Source: Actinacidiphila glaucinigra (GTDB lineage: Bacteria > Actinomycetota > Actinomycetes > Streptomycetales > Streptomycetaceae). Taken from it: 64,000 nucleotides of DNA. Positions 41,642-49,731 of the stretch are shown piece by piece; the first letter of the stretch is position 1, and every line of letters begins with the position of its first letter. The stretch is taken from NCBI RefSeq assembly GCF_900188405.1, contig NZ_FZOF01000028.1:1-64000 (forward strand), in the 5' to 3' direction. The notes under the pieces were generated by a model, which worked only from the letters and a program-made list of their open reading frames with translations, was not told the DNA's origin and did no database searches. A program made the translations under genes and the position numbers.

Positions 41642-42493
41642 ATGGACGGACGACAGGGTGACGCGCCGGCGTGCGCGCGGTGCGGTGGGACGGTGGCCCC
41701 GGACGGTCACTGCTGGGACTGCGGTGTCGCACAGCCGGCGTTCCGGTCGCGTGTGGAGGCCGCCGCGGGCGGTGCGGCGGGCGTCAGCGACCGGGGGAAG
41801 CGGCGTGAGGTGAACGCCGACGCGATGGCCGTGACCACGGCCGGCGCGTGGACGATCGGCGTGGTGTGCGACGGGGTGTCCATGTCGCCCCGTTCCGAAC
41901 GGGCCGCCCGGCTCGCCGCCGAGGTCGCCTCGGGCGCGCTGGTGCCGGCGCTGCTGGCCGGCACCGCGCCGGAGATCGCGCTCGAGGAGGCCACCCGCCG
42001 CGCGGGTCGCGCGGTCGCCGCGCTCGCCGTCTCCCGGGACGAGGCACCGGCCTGCACCTTCGTCGCGGGCGTCACCGGTCCGGGCGGCCTGTGGTGCGCC
42101 TGGATCGGCGACAGCCGGGCGTACTGGCTGCCGGACGAGGGCCTGGCCATCGCGCTGACCGACGACGACACCGGTGAACTGGAGGCCCTGACCGGCTGGC
42201 TGGGCGCCGGGAGCGGCGAGCCGGTACCGCGGGTGCGCAGCGGCCGGCCGGCCGTCCCAGGCCGTCTTCTGCTGTGCACCGACGGGCTGTGGCGGTACCT
42301 GCCCACTGCGGAGGCGCTGCGGGACCGGCTGGCCGCCGCCCCCGCCTCCGGGGGCGGCGGGGGGCCGCTGGAAGGCGCGCGTTCGCTGGTCGGGTACGCG
42401 CTCGACGCGGGCGGCCACGACAACGTGACGGCGCTGCTGCTGCCCGTACCCGCCGGGGTTGCGCCACGCGCGGGGTCGGCGGGAGAGGTGTAA
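41642..42493 (+). CDS. PPM-type protein phosphatase with N-terminal zinc ribbon
   Basis: 283 residues, ATG 41642. Cys11/14/24/27 form a zinc ribbon (CARCGG...CWDCG). The PP2C fold follows: VSDRGKRREVNADAMAV, VVCDGVSMS, WIGDSRAYWL, LLCTDGLWRYL, GHDNVTALLLPV. The usual NEDA motif reads NADA; other metal ligands are in place. Actinobacterial relatives reverse Ser/Thr kinase signalling, often next to FHA and zinc-ribbon proteins. Ten bases separate it from the next gene, so they are likely cotranscribed. Confidence 0.88.
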   Translation: MDGRQGDAPACARCGGTVAPDGHCWDCGVAQPAFRSRVEAAAGGAAGVSDRGKRREVNADAMAVTTAGAWTIGVVCDGVSMSPRSERAARLAAEVASGALVPALLAGTAPEIALEEATRRAGRAVAALAVSRDEAPACTFVAGVTGPGGLWCAWIGDSRAYWLPDEGLAIALTDDDTGELEALTGWLGAGSGEPVPRVRSGRPAVPGRLLLCTDGLWRYLPTAEALRDRLAAAPASGGGGGPLEGARSLVGYALDAGGHDNVTALLLPVPAGVAPRAGSAGEV

Positions 42494-42502
42494 GCAAGAG
42501 GT

Positions 42503-43732
42503 ATGCCTCTTGCACCACGCGCAGGCACGTACTGGTCCGCGGAGCGGAATCCGGCCCTGATCGCGGTCCCGGTACTGCTGATCGTGGCGATCGTCATCAG
42601 CGATCTGCTGATCCCCACGGAGGGCCACCTGGGCCCGCTCCTGGTGGTGGCGCCGGCGCTGACCGCGTCGTTCGGCGGGCTCCGGCTCACCGGCCTCATC
42701 GGGGGGCTCGCGGTGGCGGCGCTGACCGTGGTGTCGGTGGCCGACGGCACCATCACCACCTCGTACCGCCAGAGCGAGATCATCGCGCTGGTGCTCGTCT
42801 CCGCCTTCACCGTGGTCTTCGTCAGGCTGCGTGAACGGCACCAGGCCGAGTTGCAGCAGGTGCGCTCGGTGGCGGAGGCCGCACAGCAGGTCGTCCTGCA
42901 GCCCCTTCCGGAGCGCATCGGCCCGTTGCGGATCGCCTTCGACTACCAGGCCGCCGAGGACCAGGCCCGGATCGGCGGCGACCTGTACGCGGCGGTGCGC
43001 ACGCCCGGCGGCACCCGGCTGCTCATCGGGGACGTCCGGGGCAAGGGCCTGCCCGCGATCGGCGACGCCTCCCTGCTGCTCGGAGCGTTCCGCAGCGTCG
43101 CCTACCGCGCTCCACCGCTGCCCGCGCTGTACGCGCACCTGGAGGCCACGGTGTCCTGGAAGGCGGCGCAGGCCGGCGGTGACGGACTGCAGGAGGACGC
43201 CGCGGTCGAGTCGTTCATCACCGCGATCCTGGTGGACTTCCCCGACGACCGTCCCGAGGTGCGCATCCTCAACTGCGGCCACCCGCCCCCGCTCCGGCTG
43301 GCCGCCGACGGCCTCGCGACGCTCGACCCGAGTCAGCCGGCGCCCCCCATCGGCCTGGGGGTGCTGCAGCCCTCGCACCCGGGTGTGGACACCTTCCCCT
43401 TCGCTCCCGGCGACATCCTGCTGCTGTACACGGACGGCGTCACCGAGGCCCGTGACGGGTCCGGCCGCTTCTACCCCCTCGCCGAGCGCGTCGCGTCCTG
43501 GCCGGGTCGCGAGACTCCGGAGGACCTGGTGCGGCACGTGCGCGAGGACCTCCTCGACTACTGCGGCGGACGGCTCGGCGACGACGCCGCGTTGATCACC
43601 GTGCGGCGGGAGCCGGCGGGCATCGGCCTGTCGCACGAACCGCGGGCGGTCGACGCGCCGTCGGCGCTGTCCGGCGGCCCCGAGCCCGGTCCGTCCACGA
43701 GGGTGCCGCCCTCCGGCCCCGAGCGGGAATGA
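42503..43732 (+). CDS. Membrane SpoIIE-type PP2C phosphatase
   Basis: 409 residues, ATG 42503. Three hydrophobic segments in the first 110 residues (NPALIAVPVLLIVAIVISDL, LIGGLAVAALTVVSV, IIALVLVSAFTVVFV), then a linker and the phosphatase domain with full motifs (IGGDLYAAV, IGDVRGKGLPAIGD, NCGHPPPLRL, LLLYTDGVTEARD, GDDAALITV). It closely resembles the phosphatase at 5376-6638 in layout and motifs (both have QVRSV/EVRAV-SEAAQ linkers), so the two are probably paralogues. The last 45 residues are disordered Pro/Ser/Gly. Confidence 0.9.
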   Translation: MPLAPRAGTYWSAERNPALIAVPVLLIVAIVISDLLIPTEGHLGPLLVVAPALTASFGGLRLTGLIGGLAVAALTVVSVADGTITTSYRQSEIIALVLVSAFTVVFVRLRERHQAELQQVRSVAEAAQQVVLQPLPERIGPLRIAFDYQAAEDQARIGGDLYAAVRTPGGTRLLIGDVRGKGLPAIGDASLLLGAFRSVAYRAPPLPALYAHLEATVSWKAAQAGGDGLQEDAAVESFITAILVDFPDDRPEVRILNCGHPPPLRLAADGLATLDPSQPAPPIGLGVLQPSHPGVDTFPFAPGDILLLYTDGVTEARDGSGRFYPLAERVASWPGRETPEDLVRHVREDLLDYCGGRLGDDAALITVRREPAGIGLSHEPRAVDAPSALSGGPEPGPSTRVPPSGPERE

Positions 43733-43862
43733 CCTGCCGCCGCGCCGTGCCGCCCCCGCCCGTGTTCCGCCGCCGGAACGCTGATCTACGCTGGGCCCGC
43801 CCACGCCAGCGGCGGCCCCGCGGCATCGCGCCCAGGGGCCCGCCCCACCGGAAGGACGGTCC

Positions 43863-44483
43863 ATGAACGAGCAGCGCCCGATCGACTGGGACGAGGCCAC
43901 GTGGCTCAACGCCCCGCAGCACGCGGAGCGGGACGGATCGGGGATGCTGGTGACCACCCGCGACCGCAGCGACTTCTGGCGCACCACCGGTTACGGCTTC
44001 GTCCGCGACGACGGGCACGCGCTGCTCACCGCGTTCCCGGCGGACACGTCGACGGAGGTGACGTTCCGCGCGGACTTCGACACGCTGTACGACCAGGCCG
44101 GGCTCATGATCCGCGTCGACGCGGAGACCTGGGTCAAGGCCGGGATCGAGATGTCCGACGGCGTGCCGCACCTCGGCGCGGTCGTCACCCGCGGGGTGTC
44201 TGACTGGTCTCTCGCGCCGGTGCCCGACTGGGCCGGGCACTCCGTCACCGTGCGCGCCAGCCGTTCCGGCGACGCGGTCACGATCCGTGCCCGCCGCGAC
44301 GACGGCCCCTGGCGGCTGGTCCGGCTGGCGCCGCTCGCCCCGGACGCCGTCGCCACCGCGGGACCGTTCTGCTGCTCCCCCGAACGCGCCGGCCTGCGCG
44401 TGGCGTTCACCGGTTTCACCCGGGGCGCGGCCGACGCCGCGCTGCACGAGGAGCCGGAGCAGGCGGGCGCCGGGAGCCACTGA
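43863..44483 (+). CDS. DUF1349 domain protein
   Basis: 206 residues, ATG 43863 after GGAAGGACGG. A concanavalin-like DUF1349 fold: STEVTFRADFDTLYDQAGLM, IRVDAETWVKAGIE, then DGVPHLGAVVTRGVSDWS. The family is widespread, probably carbohydrate-binding or a beta-sandwich scaffold, and of unproven function. No signal peptide is visible. Confidence 0.88.
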   Translation: MNEQRPIDWDEATWLNAPQHAERDGSGMLVTTRDRSDFWRTTGYGFVRDDGHALLTAFPADTSTEVTFRADFDTLYDQAGLMIRVDAETWVKAGIEMSDGVPHLGAVVTRGVSDWSLAPVPDWAGHSVTVRASRSGDAVTIRARRDDGPWRLVRLAPLAPDAVATAGPFCCSPERAGLRVAFTGFTRGAADAALHEEPEQAGAGSH

Positions 44484-44510
44484 GGGCCACGGAGGGCTGG
44501 TGAGGACACC

Positions 44511-44870
44511 ATGGGGTTCGTGGGCGAGACCTGGCGGGTGCTGAGCGACGGGGAACCCGTCGGGGACATCACGGTCGAGGAGGCCGACTTCCCGTGGCTG
44601 TCGGGGCGGTTCTCTCCCGCCCCGGCCTTCGCCCGGGTCGGACCGCTGTTCGCCCGCGAACTCGCCCTGATGCAGGCCGCGATGATTGCGCCGGCCGAGG
44701 AGGACGAGCCCTGGGCCGCGTGGGAGGCGGCCTACGCCGAGGTGCGCCGCGCGGTGACGCTGTCCTCGCCCTCGGGGCCCGTGGCCGAGTTCCTGCTGCA
44801 CATCGAGGACGACCAGGCCTGGTTCCGGTGGAGCGACGAGCCCTTCGACGACGACTCGCCGAGCGACTGA
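44511..44870 (+). CDS. Conserved hypothetical protein
   Basis: 119 residues, ATG 44511 with GAGGA upstream. Acidic, Trp-rich (WRVLSDGEPVGDITVEEADF, DDQAWFRWSDEPFDDD). No catalytic motif or membrane segment was recognised. It follows the DUF1349 gene by 27 bp on the same strand. Small proteins of this style are common in Streptomyces; function unknown. Confidence 0.65.
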   Translation: MGFVGETWRVLSDGEPVGDITVEEADFPWLSGRFSPAPAFARVGPLFARELALMQAAMIAPAEEDEPWAAWEAAYAEVRRAVTLSSPSGPVAEFLLHIEDDQAWFRWSDEPFDDDSPSD

Positions 44871-44897
44871 CGCCCCCGGTTCCGGCGCCTTTCCCCT

Positions 44898-44924
44898 GAG
44901 CCTGGTAGTGGCACTACCAGGCTC
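44898..44924. promoter_or_regulatory. 12-bp perfect inverted repeat
   Basis: GAGCCTGGTAGT (44898-44909), GGC, ACTACCAGGCTC (44913-44924). It is 28 nt after a stop codon, so it may be a terminator. It is followed by TTGACG (44930-44935), so it could also be an operator ahead of the glycine-rich gene. Confidence 0.5.
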
Positions 44925-45122
44925 GCTCCTTGACGTCACGACCTGGCGGTCGCAGCGTGGGGGGCGTGGACAAATAGTGGCAAAGGCAACATTTCGAACA
45001 TCACCACTTGACTGCGAGACCTCACAACCCGCAGCGGGGGTGGGGCGCCGACCGGACTGTCCGGCGCAGTGGCCCTTGAACCGTGTCCACGCCCAGGAAC
45101 CGACCTGGCTAGGAGAGTTCTC

Positions 45123-45533
45123 ATGCGTATTTCCAAGTGGCCCCTCGCCGCAGTGGCAGGCCTTGCGCTCGCCCTTGGGGGTGCGGCCTCAACGGCCGTC
45201 GCGGCACCGACGAGCTCACCGGCCTCAGCAGCGGTCAGTTATGCCGAACACGGCGGTGGCGGCGGCGGTGGCGGTGGCCACGGCGGCGGCGGTGGCGGTC
45301 ACGGTGGTGGCGGCTACGGCGGCGGCGGCTACGGCGGTTACGACCGCGGCTACGGCGACCACGGCGGCGGCTGGGGCGGCGGTTACGACCGCGGCTACGG
45401 TGGCGGCTGGTGGGACGGCGGTGGCGGCGGCCACGGCGGCGGTGGCGGTGGCCACGGCGGCGGTGGCGGCGGCTACGGTGGCGGCGGCCACGGCGGTGGC
45501 GGCCACGGCGGCGGTGGCGGCGGCGGCCGGTAA
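45123..45533 (+). CDS. Secreted glycine/histidine/tyrosine-rich low-complexity protein
   Basis: 136 residues, ATG 45123 with a strong AGGAGAG site. A clear Sec signal (MRISKWPLAAVAGLALALGG, cleavage after TAVA) is followed by about 110 residues made almost wholly of Gly runs broken by His, Tyr, Asp and Trp (HGGGGGGHGGGGYGG, DRGYGDHGGGWGGG). Translation of the other two frames of this repeat gives equally simple Ala/Thr or Arg/Trp peptides, but signal peptide and ribosome site fix this frame. Function unknown: cell-wall, metal-binding (His) or adhesive roles are conceivable. Confidence 0.8.
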   Translation: MRISKWPLAAVAGLALALGGAASTAVAAPTSSPASAAVSYAEHGGGGGGGGGHGGGGGGHGGGGYGGGGYGGYDRGYGDHGGGWGGGYDRGYGGGWWDGGGGGHGGGGGGHGGGGGGYGGGGHGGGGHGGGGGGGR

Positions 45534-45642
45534 GACCCGCTACGGGAACCGGTCCACAACCGGTACCCGGCGCCGGCCGGACATCTGGCCACCGGCCACA
45601 GCAGGCCTGCGACCAGCGCTTCGGTGGCGCACCTCACGGAAT

Positions 45643-45683
45643 CGGAAGCCGCGCCCACGGGAGACCGGTGGGCGCGGCTTCCG
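45643..45683 (+). terminator. Strong terminator after glycine-rich gene
   Basis: A 16-bp perfect stem (45643-45658 with 45668-45683) with a 9-nt loop, about 110 nt downstream of the stop codon. No T-run. Confidence 0.7.
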
Positions 45684-45734
45684 CGCGTGACACCCACGCT
45701 GCGCCCGGCAGATCGAACCGGCGACGAATCATCC

Positions 45735-45768
45735 CTTACGGAATGTTTCAGGGGAAACATTCCGTAAG
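45735..45768. promoter_or_regulatory. 15-bp perfect inverted repeat upstream of aldehyde dehydrogenase
   Basis: Arms CTTACGGAATGTTTC (45735-45749) and GAAACATTCCGTAAG (45754-45768), loop AGGG. It is A+T-rich relative to the genome and lies 80 nt upstream of the aldehyde dehydrogenase start. A separate terminator already lies upstream, so this one is more likely an operator. Confidence 0.6.
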
Positions 45769-45847
45769 TGCCATATCGACACTCTGCTCCTATCGCCGGA
45801 CCCGGCCGATCGAGTGGCGGCGGTCCGGCCGACCTCGGGGAATCGCC

Positions 45848-47311
45848 ATGTTCGAGCTGTCCTCAGCACTCTCCGGGGAAACCGGCCAGTGCTTCCACAT
45901 CGGCGGTCGATGGGTCTCCCCCAGCGGCACCCGCCGGACACCCGTCGTCTCCCCCTCCACGGAGGAGGAGTTGCTGCATGTGCCCCTGGCGGACACCCGG
46001 GACGTCGACCGCGCGGTCGCCGCCGCGCGCACCGCCTTCGACCACGGCCCCTGGCCACGGATGCCGGCACCCGAGCGGGCCGCCCACCTGCGACGGCTGG
46101 CCGACGAGGTACGCCGGCGGCTGCCGCTGCTGGCCCGGCTCTGGACGGCCCAGGTCGGCGCACCGGTCGCGTTCGCGGAGGGGCTCGTCCAGGCCGGCGA
46201 GAGCCGCTTCGACTACTTCGCCAAGCTCGCCGGCTCGTACGCGTTCCACGACCGCCGTCCCACCTCGCGGGGACACGCCCGGGTGATCCGTGAACCCGTC
46301 GGCGTCGCCGCCCTGTTCGTCCCGTGGAACGCCACCTTCAACATCCTCGCGTACAAGATCCCCGCGGCTCTCGCGGCGGGCTGCGCCGTGATCGTGAAGT
46401 CGCCGCCGGAGAGCCCGCTGGACGCCCTGGTGATCGCCGAGTGCGCCGAGGCGGCCGGACTGCCCCCGGGGGTGGTCAACGTGATCACCGCGGATCGCGA
46501 GGAGTCGCGGGCACTGGTGGCCTCCCCAGGCGTGGACAAGATCAGTTTCACCGGGAGCGTGCCGACGGGCCGCGCCGTCGCCAGGACCGCCCTGGAGCGC
46601 TTCGCCCGGGTCACCCTGGAAATGGGCGGCAAGTCCGCCGCGATCCTGCTCGACGACGTGGACCTGCCGGACGCCCTCGACACCCTCACCCCGCTGACCA
46701 TGCCCTTCGCCGGACAGGTCTGCTTCGCCCAGACCCGTATCCTCGCGCCGCGCTCCCGGATCTCGGAGGTCGTCGCGGCGTACGCCGACCGCGTCCGGCT
46801 GCTGAGGGTCGGCGATCCCTGGAACCGGACGACACAGGTGGGCCCGCTCCTCAACGCCCGGCAGCTCCGGCGCGTGCTGGGCTACATCGACAGCGGCCGC
46901 CGCGAGGGGGCCAGGGTGGTGACCGGCGGCGGGCGCAGCCCGGGCCACGAGCACGGCCACTACGTGCTGCCCACGGTCTTCGCCGACGTCGAGCCCGCCA
47001 TGACGATCGCCCGCGAGGAGATCTTCGGCCCGGTCGTGACCGTCCAGGCGTACGAGGACGTCGACGAGGCGGTGGCGCTCGCCGACGCCACCGCCTTCGG
47101 GCTCAGCGGCAGTGTCCACGGCGCCGACCCCGAGCGCGCCTACCGGGTGGCCCGCCGGGTGACGTCGGGCCAGCTGAGCGTCAACGGATTCGAACTGGCA
47201 CCCTCGGTCCCCTTCGGCGGCCGGAAGTCCTCGGGCCTGGGCCGCGAAGGCGGTCCCGAGGGGCTGGAGGCCTACCTGGAGACCAAGGCCGTCTTCATGC
47301 CGGGTCCGTGA
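45848..47311 (+). CDS. NAD(P)-dependent aldehyde dehydrogenase
   Basis: 487 residues, ATG 45848; the frame is open further upstream, but only through the glycine-rich gene's shadow. A complete ALDH: VPWNATFN with the oxyanion Asn, FTGSVPTGR at the cofactor site, general base Glu in LEMGGKSAA, catalytic Cys in GQVCFAQTR, EEIFGPVVTV, and the C-terminal PFGGRKSSGLGREGG. It oxidises an aldehyde to the acid; substrate unknown. It sits behind the perfect 15-bp repeat and is followed after about 100 bp by a divergent paralogue. Confidence 0.93.
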   Translation: MFELSSALSGETGQCFHIGGRWVSPSGTRRTPVVSPSTEEELLHVPLADTRDVDRAVAAARTAFDHGPWPRMPAPERAAHLRRLADEVRRRLPLLARLWTAQVGAPVAFAEGLVQAGESRFDYFAKLAGSYAFHDRRPTSRGHARVIREPVGVAALFVPWNATFNILAYKIPAALAAGCAVIVKSPPESPLDALVIAECAEAAGLPPGVVNVITADREESRALVASPGVDKISFTGSVPTGRAVARTALERFARVTLEMGGKSAAILLDDVDLPDALDTLTPLTMPFAGQVCFAQTRILAPRSRISEVVAAYADRVRLLRVGDPWNRTTQVGPLLNARQLRRVLGYIDSGRREGARVVTGGGRSPGHEHGHYVLPTVFADVEPAMTIAREEIFGPVVTVQAYEDVDEAVALADATAFGLSGSVHGADPERAYRVARRVTSGQLSVNGFELAPSVPFGGRKSSGLGREGGPEGLEAYLETKAVFMPGP

Positions 47312-47410
47312 CATCGGCGCCCACACCCGCTCGCTGCCGGCGAGCCGCCATCGGGCATCCCGTCGCCCCCCGGAGCGGCAGGAGCGTCCCGGACAGGAAA
47401 GAGCAACTCG

Positions 47411-48814
47411 ATGATCGTGTACGACAGGCTGTACATCGGTGGTGTCTGGACCGCCCCGGCGCACCCGGGACCGCTGGACATCCGCTCCCCGCACGACCGC
47501 TCCCTGCTCGGGCGCGCCGCCCAGGCCGCACCGGGCGACGCCGACGTCGCCGTCGCGACGGCGCGCGCGGCCTTCAACAGCGGGCCGTGGCCGCACATGG
47601 ATCCGGAGGAGCGGCAGGAGGTGATCCGCCGGGTCGACGGGCTGCGCGAGGAACGCGCGGCGGAGGCCGCGGCGCGGGTGTCCGCCGCGACCGGGACGCC
47701 CCGCCGGTTCGCGGACGCGGAGCAGGCCTCCCTGACGCGGCGGGTCGACGCCTGTCTCAAGGCCGCCGAGGAGCAGGGCTGGGAGGAGACCGTCCGCTCA
47801 CGTGACCCCTCCCCGGGGTTCGACACCATCGTGCGGCGCGAGGCCGTCGGCGTCGTCGCCGCGGTCATCCCGCTGCAGTGCCCGTTCTCGGCCGCCACCG
47901 CGCGGTTGACGCCCGCCCTCCTGGCGGGCAACACCGTCATCCTGAAGGCCACGCCGGAGAACTCGCTGTCCATGGGGCTGCTGGCCGAGCTGTACGCCGA
48001 GGCGGGGCTGCCCGAGGGCACGCTGAGCGTCCTGCCCGCCGACCGGGACACCGGCGAGTACCTTGTCTCGCACCCGGACGTCGACGCGATCGCCTTCACC
48101 GGCTCGACCCGCGCCGGGCGCCGCGTCGCCGCGCTCGCCGGCGAGCAGCTCAAGAGGGTCCGCCTGGAACTCGGCGGCAAGGCGGCCGCGATCGTCCTGG
48201 ACGACGCCGACCTCGCGCGGACGGTGCGGGGGCTGTTCGCCTCACTCGGCGACAACGGCAGGATGTGCGCCGCGCGGACCCGCGTCCTCGCCCCCCGCCG
48301 CCGGTACGAGGAGGTCGTCGCGGCGGTCGCGGACGCCGTCAGGTCCCTGAAAGTGGGTGACCCGGCCGATCCGGACACCTCGATCGGGCCGATGGCGGGC
48401 CGCGAGCGGCGGGAGCGCCTGATGTCGTACATCGACCTCGGCATAGAGGAGGGGGCCCGTCCGGTGACCGGCGGTTCCTCCCGGGTCCCCGCCGGTCTGG
48501 AGGAGGGCTACTACGTGACCCCGACGGTCCTCGCGGACGTCGACCACCGCATGCGCATCGCCCAGGACGAGATCTCCGGCCCGGTGCTGACGGTCATCGC
48601 CCACGACGGGGACGACGACGCCGTGCGGATGGCCAACGACTCCGAGTACCGCATGTCCGGCGGCGTGTGGTCGGCCGACCTCGAACGCGCCGTCTCCGTC
48701 GCGCGCCGGCTGCGCACGGGCGCCGTGGCCGTCAACGGGACAGCGACGGGCCTGGACGGGACGGCCGGGCTCGACGGGTACGTCGTGCACCGGACCATCA
48801 CCCGGCCCCGCTGA
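47411..48814 (+). CDS. Divergent aldehyde dehydrogenase-family protein
   Basis: 467 residues, ATG 47411 behind AGGAAAG. Catalytic Cys (NGRMCAARTR) and Glu (LELGGKAAA) are kept, as is FTGSTRAGR. Other landmarks differ: the PWN motif reads PLQCPF, EIFGPV reads EISGPV, and the C-terminal PFGGxKxSGxGRE segment is replaced by GLDGTAGLDGYVVHRT. The protein may be impaired, altered in specificity, or a partner subunit of the intact enzyme upstream, with which it is probably cotranscribed. Confidence 0.85.
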   Translation: MIVYDRLYIGGVWTAPAHPGPLDIRSPHDRSLLGRAAQAAPGDADVAVATARAAFNSGPWPHMDPEERQEVIRRVDGLREERAAEAAARVSAATGTPRRFADAEQASLTRRVDACLKAAEEQGWEETVRSRDPSPGFDTIVRREAVGVVAAVIPLQCPFSAATARLTPALLAGNTVILKATPENSLSMGLLAELYAEAGLPEGTLSVLPADRDTGEYLVSHPDVDAIAFTGSTRAGRRVAALAGEQLKRVRLELGGKAAAIVLDDADLARTVRGLFASLGDNGRMCAARTRVLAPRRRYEEVVAAVADAVRSLKVGDPADPDTSIGPMAGRERRERLMSYIDLGIEEGARPVTGGSSRVPAGLEEGYYVTPTVLADVDHRMRIAQDEISGPVLTVIAHDGDDDAVRMANDSEYRMSGGVWSADLERAVSVARRLRTGAVAVNGTATGLDGTAGLDGYVVHRTITRPR

Positions 48815-48892
48815 GCGCGCGCCCGTCGCCGGCCTCCTGCGGGCGCCGTCTCCTTCCCGGACGGGGCGCCGGGTCACGTACCGGCGGGCCGT

Positions 48893-49558
48893 TCACGCGC
48901 CTGCCCTGATGCCGTCGCCGCAGACGAGGGCCTCGGCCTGCGCCGTTACCGCCGGCAGTGGCTCGTCCAGGCCGCAGGTCAGGAGATCCGCGAAGGGGAC
49001 CGTGGACCAGGTGGCCACGGTGCCGCGCACGGGGGGCCGGGCGGTGCCGGAGCAGGTACGGGTGAAGGGCGCCTCCACGAGCCTGACCCCGACCGAGGCG
49101 ACCATGACCCCCTCGTACGGTCCGGTCCCCTCGGTGTCCGACACCTTGTCGCCGTCCTCCAGCGTCCAGGCCGTGCCGGTGCGCGCGAGCGGCAGCCCGG
49201 TCCTGCGCTCCAGCGCCGCGACGGCGGCCTCGGCGTCCGAGGCCGTGAGCCGGCCGGACGGGGACACGGTGGCCCGCATCGACCGGAGCGGGAGGAGGGT
49301 GAGCCGGGTGTGCCGGGTCCTCCCCGCGGCGATGCGGACACGCAGCGGGTCCGAGACGGCGGCCAGGACGTCCCGCTGCTCGATCCGGCCCCAGCGGAAC
49401 TCCCCCTTGGTGCAGTCCCGTTCCGCGGAGGCGCCGGGCCCTGAGCGGCCGGCGGGCGGCGCGTCCGCCGACCCGCCGTGCGCGCCCGCGGTGCAGGAGG
49501 CCGTCATCAGGACGGCGACGGCGACGAGGGACGCCGCCGGAGGACGTGGGGTGTTCAT
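48893..49558 (-). CDS. Putative lipoprotein
   Basis: 221 residues, ATG 49558. The N-terminal signal (AASLVAVAVLMTASCTAG) ends in a lipobox-like TASC, so the mature protein would be lipid-anchored outside the membrane. Four further Cys are present (DCTKGEF, TCSGTA, TCGLDE, VCGDG), which could form two disulfides. No family was recognised. It is convergent with the aldehyde dehydrogenase pair and divergent from the next gene. Confidence 0.7.
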   Translation of the reverse strand: MNTPRPPAASLVAVAVLMTASCTAGAHGGSADAPPAGRSGPGASAERDCTKGEFRWGRIEQRDVLAAVSDPLRVRIAAGRTRHTRLTLLPLRSMRATVSPSGRLTASDAEAAVAALERRTGLPLARTGTAWTLEDGDKVSDTEGTGPYEGVMVASVGVRLVEAPFTRTCSGTARPPVRGTVATWSTVPFADLLTCGLDEPLPAVTAQAEALVCGDGIRAGA

Positions 49559-49731
49559 GAGGTGCTCCGGTCGAGGAAAGGGGCCTGGAACCGCGCCGAT
49601 TCAATCCCACCGGCCCCCGCGGCACCGCACCGGGGCGGGGGCGGAGTGAGTAGCCGTACTCATGCCCGCGTCCCGGCCGGGCGGGATGATGAAGGCAACG
49701 AACCCTCGGGCGAAGGAGGTTGGAGGCGGCC

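Noticed and set aside
45225..45533. Repeat array (CRISPR-like or minisatellite) in the GGC-rich stretch
   Set aside because: No fixed repeat unit or spacers; the periodicity comes from Gly codons of a secreted protein with signal peptide and ribosome site.
45137..45847. N-terminal extension of the aldehyde dehydrogenase through the glycine-rich gene
   Set aside because: The extension is a frame-shifted reading of the Gly codon repeats, rich in Arg and Trp; ALDH homology starts just after 45848.
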